The notes under the pieces are model-generated. The model did no database searches. It was not told the DNA's origin and saw only the letters and a list, made by a program, of their open reading frames with translations. Positions 4,894 to 11,553 of a DNA stretch of 11,583 bases are shown piece by piece (within the stretch, counting starts at the first letter, position 1; each line of letters begins with the position of its first letter). Made by a program: the position numbers and the translations under genes. The stretch is from Candidatus Onthoplasma faecigallinarum (GTDB lineage: Bacteria > Bacillota > Clostridia > Christensenellales > UBA1242): positions 1-11,583 of the forward strand of contig DVMB01000015.1 of NCBI GenBank assembly GCA_018715225.1, in the 5' to 3' direction.

Positions 4894-5313
4894 ATGAAAA
4901 TAATAATAGATACTAGTGATTTGATAATGAATTATATCGTGGAGATAGAAAAGATCAAGAAAGAAAATAGTGAAAAGGGCTATGGTTTTAAAACAACACT
5001 CCGTACAGCGGATACTTATTCTACTAGGCAACTTCGCTTAACTGGGTGTAGTTTAGATGAGATGTTCAAAATGTTTGGACTAGCAGAGCTAGATAGAGAG
5101 GAAATATATGAGATATGTGACTATTTAGCAGATGTTAATGGCAACTCTAATCACACAAAAGCAAATCTTCACATTGTTCCAAGCCAAGAAAAGGTCGATA
5201 TAATAGTAGAAGGGATAAATGGGCATGAGATAGCACGCACTTCAAGTGCTTATGAGCTGAGTCAAATTGCGTATAATTATTTTAGAGAAAAGTCAAATTC
5301 GGCAAATGTATAA
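4894..5313 (+). CDS. Unrecognised 139-residue protein under the poly-C promoter
   Basis: Soluble, slightly acidic protein with no domain I recognise. It opens with a short beta-like stretch (MKIIIDTSDL), then a charged helix (IEKIKKENSEK), an acidic helical middle (LDREEIYEICDYLAD) and a later beta-like part (VDIIVEGINGHEIA). No signal peptide or membrane segment is present. The start is well supported by AAGGAG 5 bases before the ATG. It is a single-gene unit with its own promoter and terminator, placed divergently to rsmI and convergently to yabB, inside a gene group that is contiguous on one strand in Bacillus. Expression may switch by C-tract slippage (inference). Confidence 0.8.
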   Translation: MKIIIDTSDLIMNYIVEIEKIKKENSEKGYGFKTTLRTADTYSTRQLRLTGCSLDEMFKMFGLAELDREEIYEICDYLADVNGNSNHTKANLHIVPSQEKVDIIVEGINGHEIARTSSAYELSQIAYNYFREKSNSANV

Positions 5314-5334
5314 AGTTTTAAAATCTCAAAAAAA

Positions 5335-5367
5335 CAAAAAATTGGTAGTAGATTTACCAATTTTTTG
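5335..5367. terminator. Bidirectional terminator
   Basis: CAAAAAATTGGTA (5335-5347) pairs perfectly with TACCAATTTTTTG (5355-5367) around a seven-base loop, and T or A runs flank both sides. It ends the gene at 4894-5313 and can back up termination of the minus-strand holB operon. Confidence 0.8.
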
Positions 5368-5399
5368 TTTCTTTATATCAATAAAATTATTGAAAAATT

Positions 5400-5425
5400 A
5401 TTTGCATGGATAGAGGGATGCAAAT
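5400..5425 (-). terminator. Probable terminator of the holB-ricT-yabB operon
   Basis: ATTTGCAT (5418-5425 complement) pairs perfectly with ATGCAAAT (5400-5407 complement) around a ten-base loop, starting right after the yabB stop. Only a weak AATTTTTC run follows on the minus strand; the stronger hairpin at 5335-5367 lies downstream. Confidence 0.5.
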
Positions 5426-5426
5426 T

Positions 5427-6107
5427 CTATTTTGTTTCTTTGTTTTTGGAAATTCTAACTCCAGGTTGAGCATTCTTCACGGCTTCGATTAATACCAAAT
5501 ATGCCTCTTTTTCGCCGTTGAATATCAGTTTCATGCGTTTGACTTCGATGTTGTATTTACTGCAAAGAGAGATGACTTCGGTGGCACGTGAAGCAAGATG
5601 TACCATATATAATCGCCCTTTGTCCTTTAATAGTTCGCTAGATTTTTTTATTATATCCTCTAGGGTAGCCAATATTTCATGTCTAGCGACAGCAATCTCA
5701 GGCTTTTCGTTTATAAGGCTGTTGGCATTGACCTTTTGATATGGAGGATTGCAAATGATAACATCTAATGGTTTGCTAAAATCACTGAGAGATAAGTCCT
5801 TTAGGTTACAATTAAATATTTTGCTTCTGCGTTTGAAGCCATTAAATTTGATATTTTCCTCTATTATCTCACACATTTCAGGTTGAATTTCGTTGAAATA
5901 TAGGTGATTGAAAGGGCAGAGCGAATAAGCATAAAAACTTATGACTCCACTCCCTGCACATAATTCTAGAACATTGTCGCTATGTTTTATATTGCAAAAT
6001 TTCGCAAGCAGGATAGCGTCTTGCGTGAATTTATAATAATTGTCGCTCTGGTATATGGAAATTCCATTATCAAAGTGTTCAAGTTTAAAATTATCAATTT
6101 TTGTCAT
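5427..6107 (-). CDS. yabB: YabB/TrmN6-type tRNA (adenine-N6)-methyltransferase
   Basis: A 226-residue Rossmann-fold S-adenosylmethionine methyltransferase. The SAM-binding motif I is LELCAGSG (47-54), the acidic motif II is YFNEIQPEM (70-78), and the N6-adenine signature NPPY is at 120-123. The family, YabB in Bacillus and TrmN6 in Escherichia coli, modifies A37 of tRNA1(Val). The length and the TQDAILLAKF segment before motif I are typical. The first 14 bases overlap the end of ricT, and there is no Shine-Dalgarno, so translation is probably coupled to ricT. The same neighbourhood occurs in Bacillus, though yabA and yazA are absent here. The tRNA target is inferred from the family. Confidence 0.88.
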   Translation of the reverse strand: MTKIDNFKLEHFDNGISIYQSDNYYKFTQDAILLAKFCNIKHSDNVLELCAGSGVISFYAYSLCPFNHLYFNEIQPEMCEIIEENIKFNGFKRRSKIFNCNLKDLSLSDFSKPLDVIICNPPYQKVNANSLINEKPEIAVARHEILATLEDIIKKSSELLKDKGRLYMVHLASRATEVISLCSKYNIEVKRMKLIFNGEKEAYLVLIEAVKNAQPGVRISKNKETK

Positions 6108-6909
6108 TTTTTTTATCTTTTAATGTGTTTAAATCATTTATATTATAAATTTTTACTTCGGTAGAATCATTATTGGTAAAAGTAACAGTTACAGTTTCTC
6201 TCAAATAGTCGGTGGATGTAACCACGCCCTCGCCGTCTGGAGTTTTGATTTTAGTATTGATTTTGGGCATTTTCTTTTGCATCTGTTCATAAAATTCGTC
6301 TTCATACTTTAGGCAACAGAGCAATCTACCACACATTCCGTTTATTCGTGTTGGGTTGAGTGCGATATTTTGAGTCTTTGCCATTTTGATAGATACCTTG
6401 TCAAAATCATTCAAGAACAATTTACAACAAGTTTCTTGTCCACAGACGCCGATTGCTCCTATCACTTTGGTTTCGTCTCGTGAGCCAATCTGTCGCATCT
6501 CGATTTTGGTTTTGTATTTACTTGCTAAGATCTTGATCAATTCTCTAAAGTCTACACGATCGTCAGCTGTGTAATTGATGATTATTTTGGTTTGATCTAA
6601 ATTTGTGCTGATGAACCCAATTTTCATATTCAAGCCGAGATTTTCGGCTTCTTTTTTGATCTCAGGTAAAATCTTTTTGCAATACTGACAGTTTTTGCAA
6701 TGTGTGGCTTTATCGGCGTCAGTCGCTATTCGTTTGATTTTCACTAGGTCTTTTTCACTATTGCTTTCAACAATATTTTTTACCATACCAATTTCAAGTC
6801 CGCTATTAGTCTCAACAATTACTTTTTGGTTGGGTAAAAATTGTTCATTATTGTATCTCGCAAACGCAAGGTAAGGATTATTATATAAAACAATTTCAAT
6901 TAACTGCAT
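6094..6909 (-). CDS. ricT: PSP1-domain protein RicT (YaaT)
   Basis: A 271-residue member of the PSP1/YaaT family. In Bacillus subtilis RicT works with RicA and RicF as an Fe-S complex that assists RNase Y and the Spo0A pathway. Diagnostic segments are DDRVDFRELIK (116-126), RQIGSRDETK (139-148), GVCGQETCC (154-162), KMAKTQNIALNPTRI (175-189) and GMCGRLLCCLKYE (191-203). All the conserved cysteines (156, 161, 162, 193, 198, 199) are present. An extra CKNCQYC motif at 71-77 gives a C-x2-C-x2-C triad in a region where the Bacillus protein, as I recall it, has a single Cys. The start is supported by AAGGAG 8 bases upstream and overlaps holB by 10 bases. The stop is TGA. Confidence 0.93.
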   Translation of the reverse strand: MQLIEIVLYNNPYLAFARYNNEQFLPNQKVIVETNSGLEIGMVKNIVESNSEKDLVKIKRIATDADKATHCKNCQYCKKILPEIKKEAENLGLNMKIGFISTNLDQTKIIINYTADDRVDFRELIKILASKYKTKIEMRQIGSRDETKVIGAIGVCGQETCCKLFLNDFDKVSIKMAKTQNIALNPTRINGMCGRLLCCLKYEDEFYEQMQKKMPKINTKIKTPDGEGVVTSTDYLRETVTVTFTNNDSTEVKIYNINDLNTLKDKKNDKN

Positions 6910-7826
6910 AAGTATTTCTCCTTCAACATATTAAACAGCAAGTTATCTAAACAATAGAAGAAATTGACATTGGCTGTATTTTTTTTGTAGGCATCTTCAA
7001 TCAGTGGTAGACATTTCAAAAGTGCTTTTTGCGGAAACTTCGAATTGATCAAATCTAACATCTTTTTATCAAATTTAGTCTCTTTCGGGTCTAGACAGTT
7101 TAATATAATATCCTGCAGGCAAGGGTAGAACAGTTGTTTGTTTGTGTTGGACAAATTGTTTACCACTTTTGGAATATCTTGAGAGGAATTTAATGATAAA
7201 AACATTTGATATATGTCGTCTATCGTATTTTTGTAGTTTGAATTGGATACCAAATTCAATATTTCTGTCAAACTAAAATTCGTATTCACATAATTTTGTA
7301 TGTCAATATTCTGTTTGATTAAATAATTTGCTATGATAATTTTGTCATCATGATTTAAACATGGTACATACACTTTCTTGACCCTACTCATGACAGTAGT
7401 CAAAATTTTGTCCGTTTTCGTTGTGGTTAGTATGAAGATAGTGCTTTCATTCGGCTCTTCAAGCGATTTTAATAGTTTGTTTTGAGATATTTCATTTATG
7501 TTCTCTGCGTTCAAAATGACAAAGACTTTTTTGTCGCTAGAAATGGGCTTCGTGTTTAGTTTGTTGATAATAGTGTTGATGTCCTCCACTTTTATGCTGT
7601 CTTGATCCAAGATATACACGTCTGGGTGCGAACGAGAAGAAAATTGCTGGCAGGCAGGGCAGTTGTCGCATGCGGTATGTCTTTCGCAGATCAATGATTT
7701 TGCAAAAAAAAGTGCCACATTGTTATTTAATTCTTTATCACTTGAATATAATAAATATGCGTGCATTAAATTTTTGTCAAGTTCTAGTGATTTATAAGTG
7801 AAAGTCTCACCGATGTTTTCAATCAT
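6900..7826 (-). CDS. holB: DNA polymerase III subunit delta' (HolB)
   Basis: A 308-residue clamp-loader subunit. The N-terminus has HAYLLYSSDKE (22-32), where the Walker A loop is degenerate, as in non-ATP-binding delta'. A zinc-type cluster follows (Cys47, Cys53, Cys56, Cys59), then SHPDVYIL (66-73), SQNKLLKSLEEPNESTIFIL (114-133) and VMSRV (145-149), the usual SRC-like sensor region with Val in place of Cys. It is the first gene of the holB-ricT-yabB operon. Its promoter gives a leaderless start: TATAAT ends 6 bases before the ATG at 7826 and there is no Shine-Dalgarno. Confidence 0.92.
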   Translation of the reverse strand: MIENIGETFTYKSLELDKNLMHAYLLYSSDKELNNNVALFFAKSLICERHTACDNCPACQQFSSRSHPDVYILDQDSIKVEDINTIINKLNTKPISSDKKVFVILNAENINEISQNKLLKSLEEPNESTIFILTTTKTDKILTTVMSRVKKVYVPCLNHDDKIIIANYLIKQNIDIQNYVNTNFSLTEILNLVSNSNYKNTIDDIYQMFLSLNSSQDIPKVVNNLSNTNKQLFYPCLQDIILNCLDPKETKFDKKMLDLINSKFPQKALLKCLPLIEDAYKKNTANVNFFYCLDNLLFNMLKEKYLCS

Positions 7827-7832
7827 ATTTAA

Positions 7833-7861
7833 ATTATAACATATTGTTTATCAATTTACAA
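7833..7861 (-). promoter_or_regulatory. holB promoter, leaderless geometry
   Basis: Minus-strand TTGTAA (7861-7856), 17-base spacer ending in TG-T (extended -10), perfect TATAAT (7838-7833), then 6 bases to the ATG at 7826. Confidence 0.75.
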
Positions 7862-7878
7862 TTCAAATTGAAAAAAAC

Positions 7879-7907
7879 TTGACATATATTGCTCGTTGTA
7901 ATAATAT
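7879..7907 (+). promoter_or_regulatory. Promoter of the small membrane protein gene
   Basis: TTGACA (7879-7884), 17-base spacer, TAATAT (7902-7907). The predicted start near 7914 gives a leader of about 27 bases with AAAAGG at 7926-7931, so this transcript is not leaderless. It is divergent from the holB promoter, 18 bases away. Confidence 0.65.
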
Positions 7908-7940
7908 TAAAACAAACAAAGATATAAAAGGTTTAGATAT

Positions 7941-8423
7941 ATGGAAAACAAAACTAAAAAAGCCTTAATAATCTCAGGGGCAATAGTAGGAATAATATGG
8001 GCAGTATTTATGCTGATCATCGGCATGTTCATGTTTATGTGTGCAGGATATGTGACTTATGATTTTGTTGTGGAGATCTTGACGCAAGAGGGCACATTAT
8101 CTCAATTCACGACCGAAGAAATCAACCTGTTAGTCAACTCGACCAAAGGTCTCTTTAATATGGCTGGTTCATATCTGGTACTTATGAATTTGATTACGCT
8201 CGCCTTTAGCATTGTAGTCAACGTGAATGTCAATAAATCAAATTATAAAAATGGTTTCATTATTACATTGCTAGTGTTTAGTATTTTGACATTCAATCTA
8301 GTTACAACGGTATTGTTGATTGTGGCAATGTGTTTAAAATCAAAAGTAAATATTGATGAAATTGTCCAAGAGATAGATCATACTTCTATAGACAACAGCA
8401 ATTCAAATAATAACAATATTTAA
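7941..8423 (+). CDS. Small membrane protein of unknown function
   Basis: A 160-residue protein with three likely membrane segments, at about residues 9-36, 71-95 and 104-131. Between the first two is an extracytoplasmic or cytoplasmic loop rich in Thr and Glu. The C-terminus ends in a short Asn/Ser tract (DNSNSNNNNI). There is no signal-peptidase site and no recognised family. AAAAGG lies 9 bases before the ATG, a rather weak site. It is transcribed alone, from its own promoter to the terminator at 8456-8484. Confidence 0.8.
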   Translation: MENKTKKALIISGAIVGIIWAVFMLIIGMFMFMCAGYVTYDFVVEILTQEGTLSQFTTEEINLLVNSTKGLFNMAGSYLVLMNLITLAFSIVVNVNVNKSNYKNGFIITLLVFSILTFNLVTTVLLIVAMCLKSKVNIDEIVQEIDHTSIDNSNSNNNNI

Positions 8424-8455
8424 TAATTTTCAAATAAATATATAAATTTATTGCA

Positions 8456-8484
8456 AAAATCTCATGTTTAATGAGATTTTTTTT
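8456..8484 (+). terminator. Terminator of the membrane protein gene
   Basis: AAAATCTCAT (8456-8465) pairs with ATGAGATTTT (8471-8480) around GTTTA; the T run continues to 8484. Confidence 0.8.
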
Positions 8485-8486
8485 AT

Positions 8487-8516
8487 AAAAAAAAGAAATG
8501 TAATAAATACATTTCT
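8487..8516 (-). terminator. Terminator of greA
   Basis: On the minus strand AGAAATGTA (8516-8508) pairs with TACATTTCT (8502-8494) around five bases, followed by a T run formed by the A tract at 8487-8493. It lies 22 bases after the greA stop. Confidence 0.8.
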
Positions 8517-8538
8517 CAACAAAAACAAAAATATAAGA

Positions 8539-9012
8539 TTAAACTTTAATCTTCATAATTTTGTATTGAACAATTCCGGCAGGTGTTTTAACTATGGCTA
8601 TTTCACCAACTTTTTTATTCATAATTCCAGAACCGATAGGGGAGGCGTTGCTGATCAGTCCGTTCAAAGGATCGCTATCAGTGTCTCCTACAATTTTATA
8701 TTCAAAAGATTGATTGGTCTTTGTATTCACAATAGTAACGGTACAACCGATGCCAACTTTATTTGTGTTGACTTTTTTAGGGTCGATGATCTCAGCGGAT
8801 TTTAATTTGTTTTCCAATTCAAAAATTTCAGCCTCTACATTAGCCTGATCCTCTCTAGCCATATCATATTCATTGTTTTCGCTCAAATCGCCATAACTTC
8901 TAGCCTCTGCCAACTTGTCAGCGACCTCCTGGCGTCTAACAGTTTTCAAAAATTCAAGTCTTTCTTTTGTGCGTTGTAAACCTTCCGGCGTCATAAAATT
9001 TTTCTCATCCAT
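8539..9012 (-). CDS. greA: Transcription elongation factor GreA
   Basis: A 157-residue protein that stimulates RNA cleavage by backtracked RNA polymerase. The N-terminal antiparallel coiled coil runs from MTPEGLQRTKERLEFL to about residue 75, with the catalytic tip GDLSENNEYDMA at 41-52 carrying the acidic pair Asp42 and Glu45. The C-terminal FKBP-like domain ends with the usual PAGIVQYKIMKI. An ATG two codons upstream (9018) is only 2 bases from GGAG and therefore unlikely; the ATG at 9012 is 8 bases from it and gives the normal family length. The own promoter is at 9064-9093, and read-through from pfkA is possible since no terminator separates them. Confidence 0.95.
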   Translation of the reverse strand: MDEKNFMTPEGLQRTKERLEFLKTVRRQEVADKLAEARSYGDLSENNEYDMAREDQANVEAEIFELENKLKSAEIIDPKKVNTNKVGIGCTVTIVNTKTNQSFEYKIVGDTDSDPLNGLISNASPIGSGIMNKKVGEIAIVKTPAGIVQYKIMKIKV

Positions 9013-9063
9013 AAGCATTTCTCCAAATAAATAATTGCAATAGATTTCTATCGCAACGAAGCG

Positions 9064-9093
9064 ATTATATCATTTAATTTTATTCACTGTCAA
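9064..9093 (-). promoter_or_regulatory. greA promoter and leader
   Basis: Minus-strand TTGACA (9093-9088), 18-base spacer, perfect TATAAT (9069-9064), predicted start near 9057. The leader of about 45 bases contains a small hairpin (GCGATAG pairing with CTATTGC, one G-U) before the Shine-Dalgarno GGAG. Confidence 0.7.
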
Positions 9094-9102
9094 GAGATTT
9101 TG

Positions 9103-10011
9103 TCAAAATTTAATGATGTCTTCAAATGATTTGCTCGTAATTGAACTTCCAACCATTCCCACAGCAAAACCATGTTTTCCATTTATGAGTGCGTCTACAG
9201 CGTATTCGCCAGCAGAAAATCCATATTTTCTATCGAACGCAGATGGGCTACCACCTCGTTGCACATATCCTAATATATGTGCACGGAAAGGGAATTTGCA
9301 CTTTTCTTCTAAAATTTTTGATAGCTCGTTGCAATCTATGCAGTCCTCTAGTACCAAAACGACAGGAGGAAGATGACAATCATCGTGATTTTTCTTTATT
9401 GATTTTATGAGTGGGGCAATATCAAAATCCTTTTTCGTGATTGTATATTTTGTGTGCAAGGCTTTTGCACAACTTTCTACCAAATCTGGACAATCTCTTC
9501 CCATCAATTTGATTACCGTGCCATATCCAAACGTTGCAAGTGAATCCATGATATTATCTACCGCATTGACAATATTATTCGTAGCGGTATCAAAACCGAT
9601 GGTGTAGGTAAAATTCAAATCATTATCAATAGTACCAGGTAGAGATATGACTTTTACACCATTGTCTCTCAGTTCGATGCAGGCTCGGGTACTGCCATCT
9701 CCACCTATAACTATAAGAGCGTCAATCTTATTGAGATTCAAATTGCTGATCGCTTTTTTGAAATATGATTGTTTTTTGAATCTTTTACTTCTGGCACTTT
9801 TCAAAATACTTCCGCCACGATTAGTTCTGCCGTCTAGCATATCAAAAGTAATTAACCTAAATTTGTTGTCAATGAGACCATCAAAACCATTATATACGCC
9901 ATACAAATTTATACCATTATCTTGGCAAGCGGAAAATATACCAAAGATAGCTGAATTCATTCCAGGAGCGTCTCCTCCGCTTGTCAACACTGCGATATTT
10001 TTTATTTTCAT
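9103..10011 (-). CDS. pfkA: 6-phosphofructokinase, divergent
   Basis: A 302-residue PfkA-family enzyme, phosphorylating fructose 6-phosphate in glycolysis. Motifs: GGDAPGMN (12-19), NRGGSILKSAR (64-74), GGDGS (103-107; the Gly after Asp suggests ATP rather than pyrophosphate), PGTIDND (125-131, catalytic Asp129), MGR (170-172) and HILGYVQRGGSP (245-256). It is about 17 residues shorter than the 319-residue standard. Substrate-site positions differ from Escherichia coli as I recall it: Arg162 aligns with Tyr163, His249 with Tyr249, and lid Gly108 with Ala110. The start is set by AAAGGGG (10023-10017), 5 bases before the ATG at 10011; an in-frame ATG at 10029 lies upstream of that site. It is co-transcribed after the 85-residue gene. 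Confidence 0.9.
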   Translation of the reverse strand: MKIKNIAVLTSGGDAPGMNSAIFGIFSACQDNGINLYGVYNGFDGLIDNKFRLITFDMLDGRTNRGGSILKSARSKRFKKQSYFKKAISNLNLNKIDALIVIGGDGSTRACIELRDNGVKVISLPGTIDNDLNFTYTIGFDTATNNIVNAVDNIMDSLATFGYGTVIKLMGRDCPDLVESCAKALHTKYTITKKDFDIAPLIKSIKKNHDDCHLPPVVLVLEDCIDCNELSKILEEKCKFPFRAHILGYVQRGGSPSAFDRKYGFSAGEYAVDALINGKHGFAVGMVGSSITSKSFEDIIKF

Positions 10012-10021
10012 ACTTTCCCCT

Positions 10022-10279
10022 TTATTCATTATCTATATGTTCTAAAACAAACTTATCAAATACTACTGATTCTACGAAATCATCTGGCTTAAATGTGCAT
10101 ACATTGAAAAGGTTAAAATCATACACATGTTTATCTAAAAGTATTGGGGTAGGGATATTGAGTTTTTGTGCTAAATTTTTTAGCATTTCAAAAAAAGAAG
10201 TTGATTTTTCATCTACTTCAATGGTTGTACTCTTAATTATACGTTCGTTGCTTAATAGTTTCCCCCAAATTTTTACCAT
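10022..10279 (-). CDS. Small conserved-looking protein of unknown function
   Basis: An 85-residue soluble protein (opening MVKIWGKLLSNERIIKS, middle KLNIPTPILLDKHVYDFNLF, end DDFVESVVFDKFVLEHID). From memory it resembles an unnamed family of about 80-90 residues common in Clostridia with an IPTP..L.KH segment and a PDDF(V/I)E segment, but I can give no function. It is the first gene of the unit with pfkA, ending 10 bases before the pfkA start. The -10 box ends 6 bases before its ATG, without a Shine-Dalgarno, so its mRNA is probably leaderless. Confidence 0.75.
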   Translation of the reverse strand: MVKIWGKLLSNERIIKSTTIEVDEKSTSFFEMLKNLAQKLNIPTPILLDKHVYDFNLFNVCTFKPDDFVESVVFDKFVLEHIDNE

Positions 10280-10285
10280 GATTTT

Positions 10286-10314
10286 ATTATATTATTAATC
10301 CCAAAAAAAATCAA
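10286..10314 (-). promoter_or_regulatory. Promoter of the 85-residue gene and pfkA, leaderless geometry
   Basis: Minus-strand TTGATT (10314-10309), 17-base spacer, perfect TATAAT (10291-10286), then 6 bases to the ATG at 10279. Confidence 0.75.
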
Positions 10315-10330
10315 ACGAATTATTATTTAT

Positions 10331-10359
10331 TTGACATTTATTATAAATTTTAGTACGAT
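10331..10359 (+). promoter_or_regulatory. Promoter of the DUF362 gene, leaderless geometry
   Basis: TTGACA (10331-10336), 17-base spacer, TACGAT (10354-10359), then 6 bases to the ATG at 10366. Divergent to the pfkA-unit promoter, with 16 bases between the two -35 boxes. Confidence 0.7.
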
Positions 10360-10365
10360 AATCAT

Positions 10366-11541
10366 ATGAATAATAATGTGTATTTGAAATATTTGGATAG
10401 TTATGATATTGAAATTGTGAGACGGGCTGTTAGAGAGTCTTTTGCTTCAATGAATATAGAGAAAATCGTCCGTCCAAAGATGAAAATTTTGATAAAAATT
10501 TGTATGCCTCACAAGACTACGCCGGATACAGGTATATGCACACATCCCGCCATTGTGAGAGGGGTAATAGATGTATTGAACGAATTTGGTGTGGACTGCA
10601 TAGTGGCGGACAGTCCGTATGGGAAATTATCCAACAATATTTTAGATTCTATCTATATGAACACAGGTATGCTAGAGGTTGCGAATACAACAAAATGCAC
10701 ACTAAATAATGACTTAAAAAGTTGTATCGTCGAGACCCCTGATGGAGTGAAAGCAAAATCAATCAAGATGCTGGATGTGATTAACGAGGTTGATGCAATC
10801 ATAAATATTGGAAAATTAAAAATAGGTAAAAGATTGGGCTATATTGGTGCATGTGCTAATATGTTTGGCTTGCTTCCTGGAGAGGTAAAAACTCTTGTTA
10901 AGAATAGGTTAAATACAGTCGCCGATTTCAATGATTATGTTATAGACATCATTGATTCGCTCAGTGATAAACTTGTCCTAAATGTAGTAGATGGAGTCGT
11001 TAGTCTAGAGGCTGGAGATTCTCCTAGGATGTTGTCATGTCTTGCTGTCAGTGAGAACATATTTAGTTTAGATGCGAGTTTAATTGATATTTTAGGTTTG
11101 AAATACCAACATACCATTTTAGAGCAGGCGGAAGCTAGACAAAAGATTGATTTAGATGATCCGTACAATATCTTAGGCGATGAATTAGAGAAATTTAAAG
11201 TGGAAGATTTTGCTTTGTTTGATATAACAAATTCCCAATTATTAAATACCAGTAAATCAAAGCAAAATTCATATTTTAAAAGACATCAACAAAGAGTCGT
11301 AATCAAACCAAACAAATGCAAAGGTTGTGGGGTATGTAGCAAGATTTGCCCGACTGGTGCAATTATGATGAAGTATGATAAAGAGGGCGAGCTCTATGCG
11401 TATGTTGATTACAAAAAATGTATCTTTTGTAACATGTGTTACCTAGAATGTCCGTATAAAGTGGTCGGCATTAAAACACCTATGGGATATAAAATTTTGG
11501 ATAAAAATATCAATAAATATAATAAAGATGCGAAAAAATAG
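10366..11541 (+). CDS. DUF362 protein with C-terminal 2x[4Fe-4S] ferredoxin domain
   Basis: A 391-residue iron-sulfur protein. Residues about 1-300 are the DUF362 domain: GICTHPAIVRGV (56-67), ADSPYGK (81-87), NIGKLKIG (147-154), GACANMFGLLPG (161-172) and VVDGVVSLEAG (207-217). Residues 310-391 form a bacterial ferredoxin domain with CKGCGVCSKICP (Cys318, 321, 324, 328) and CIFCNMCYLECP (Cys352, 355, 358, 362), two complete cubane sets. The protein is cytosolic, with no signal or Tat motif. The biochemical role of the family is not established; electron transfer is inferred from the clusters. It is monocistronic, leaderless by promoter position, and its stop codon lies inside its terminator hairpin. 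Confidence 0.9.
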   Translation: MNNNVYLKYLDSYDIEIVRRAVRESFASMNIEKIVRPKMKILIKICMPHKTTPDTGICTHPAIVRGVIDVLNEFGVDCIVADSPYGKLSNNILDSIYMNTGMLEVANTTKCTLNNDLKSCIVETPDGVKAKSIKMLDVINEVDAIINIGKLKIGKRLGYIGACANMFGLLPGEVKTLVKNRLNTVADFNDYVIDIIDSLSDKLVLNVVDGVVSLEAGDSPRMLSCLAVSENIFSLDASLIDILGLKYQHTILEQAEARQKIDLDDPYNILGDELEKFKVEDFALFDITNSQLLNTSKSKQNSYFKRHQQRVVIKPNKCKGCGVCSKICPTGAIMMKYDKEGELYAYVDYKKCIFCNMCYLECPYKVVGIKTPMGYKILDKNINKYNKDAKK

Positions 11542-11553
11542 CATCTTTTTTAT
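11524..11553 (+). terminator. Terminator overlapping the DUF362 stop codon
   Basis: AAAGATGC (11524-11531) pairs perfectly with GCATCTTT (11541-11548) around nine bases, followed by more T. The last four codons and the TAG stop are part of the hairpin. Confidence 0.75.

Noticed and set aside
9013..9018. Upstream ATG of greA at 9018
   Set aside because: It is only 2 bases from the Shine-Dalgarno; the ATG at 9012 has proper spacing and gives the normal GreA length.
10012..10029. Upstream ATG of pfkA at 10029
   Set aside because: The AAAGGGG site lies after it and fits the ATG at 10011, which directly precedes the first conserved strand (KIKNIAVLTSGG).
9647..10045. 132-codon plus-strand open frame opposite pfkA, and similar frames at 4164-4562, 9113-9376 and 8464-8805
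   Set aside because: Antisense shadows of well-identified genes (pfkA, rsmI, greA) with low-complexity hydrophobic translations and no start signals.
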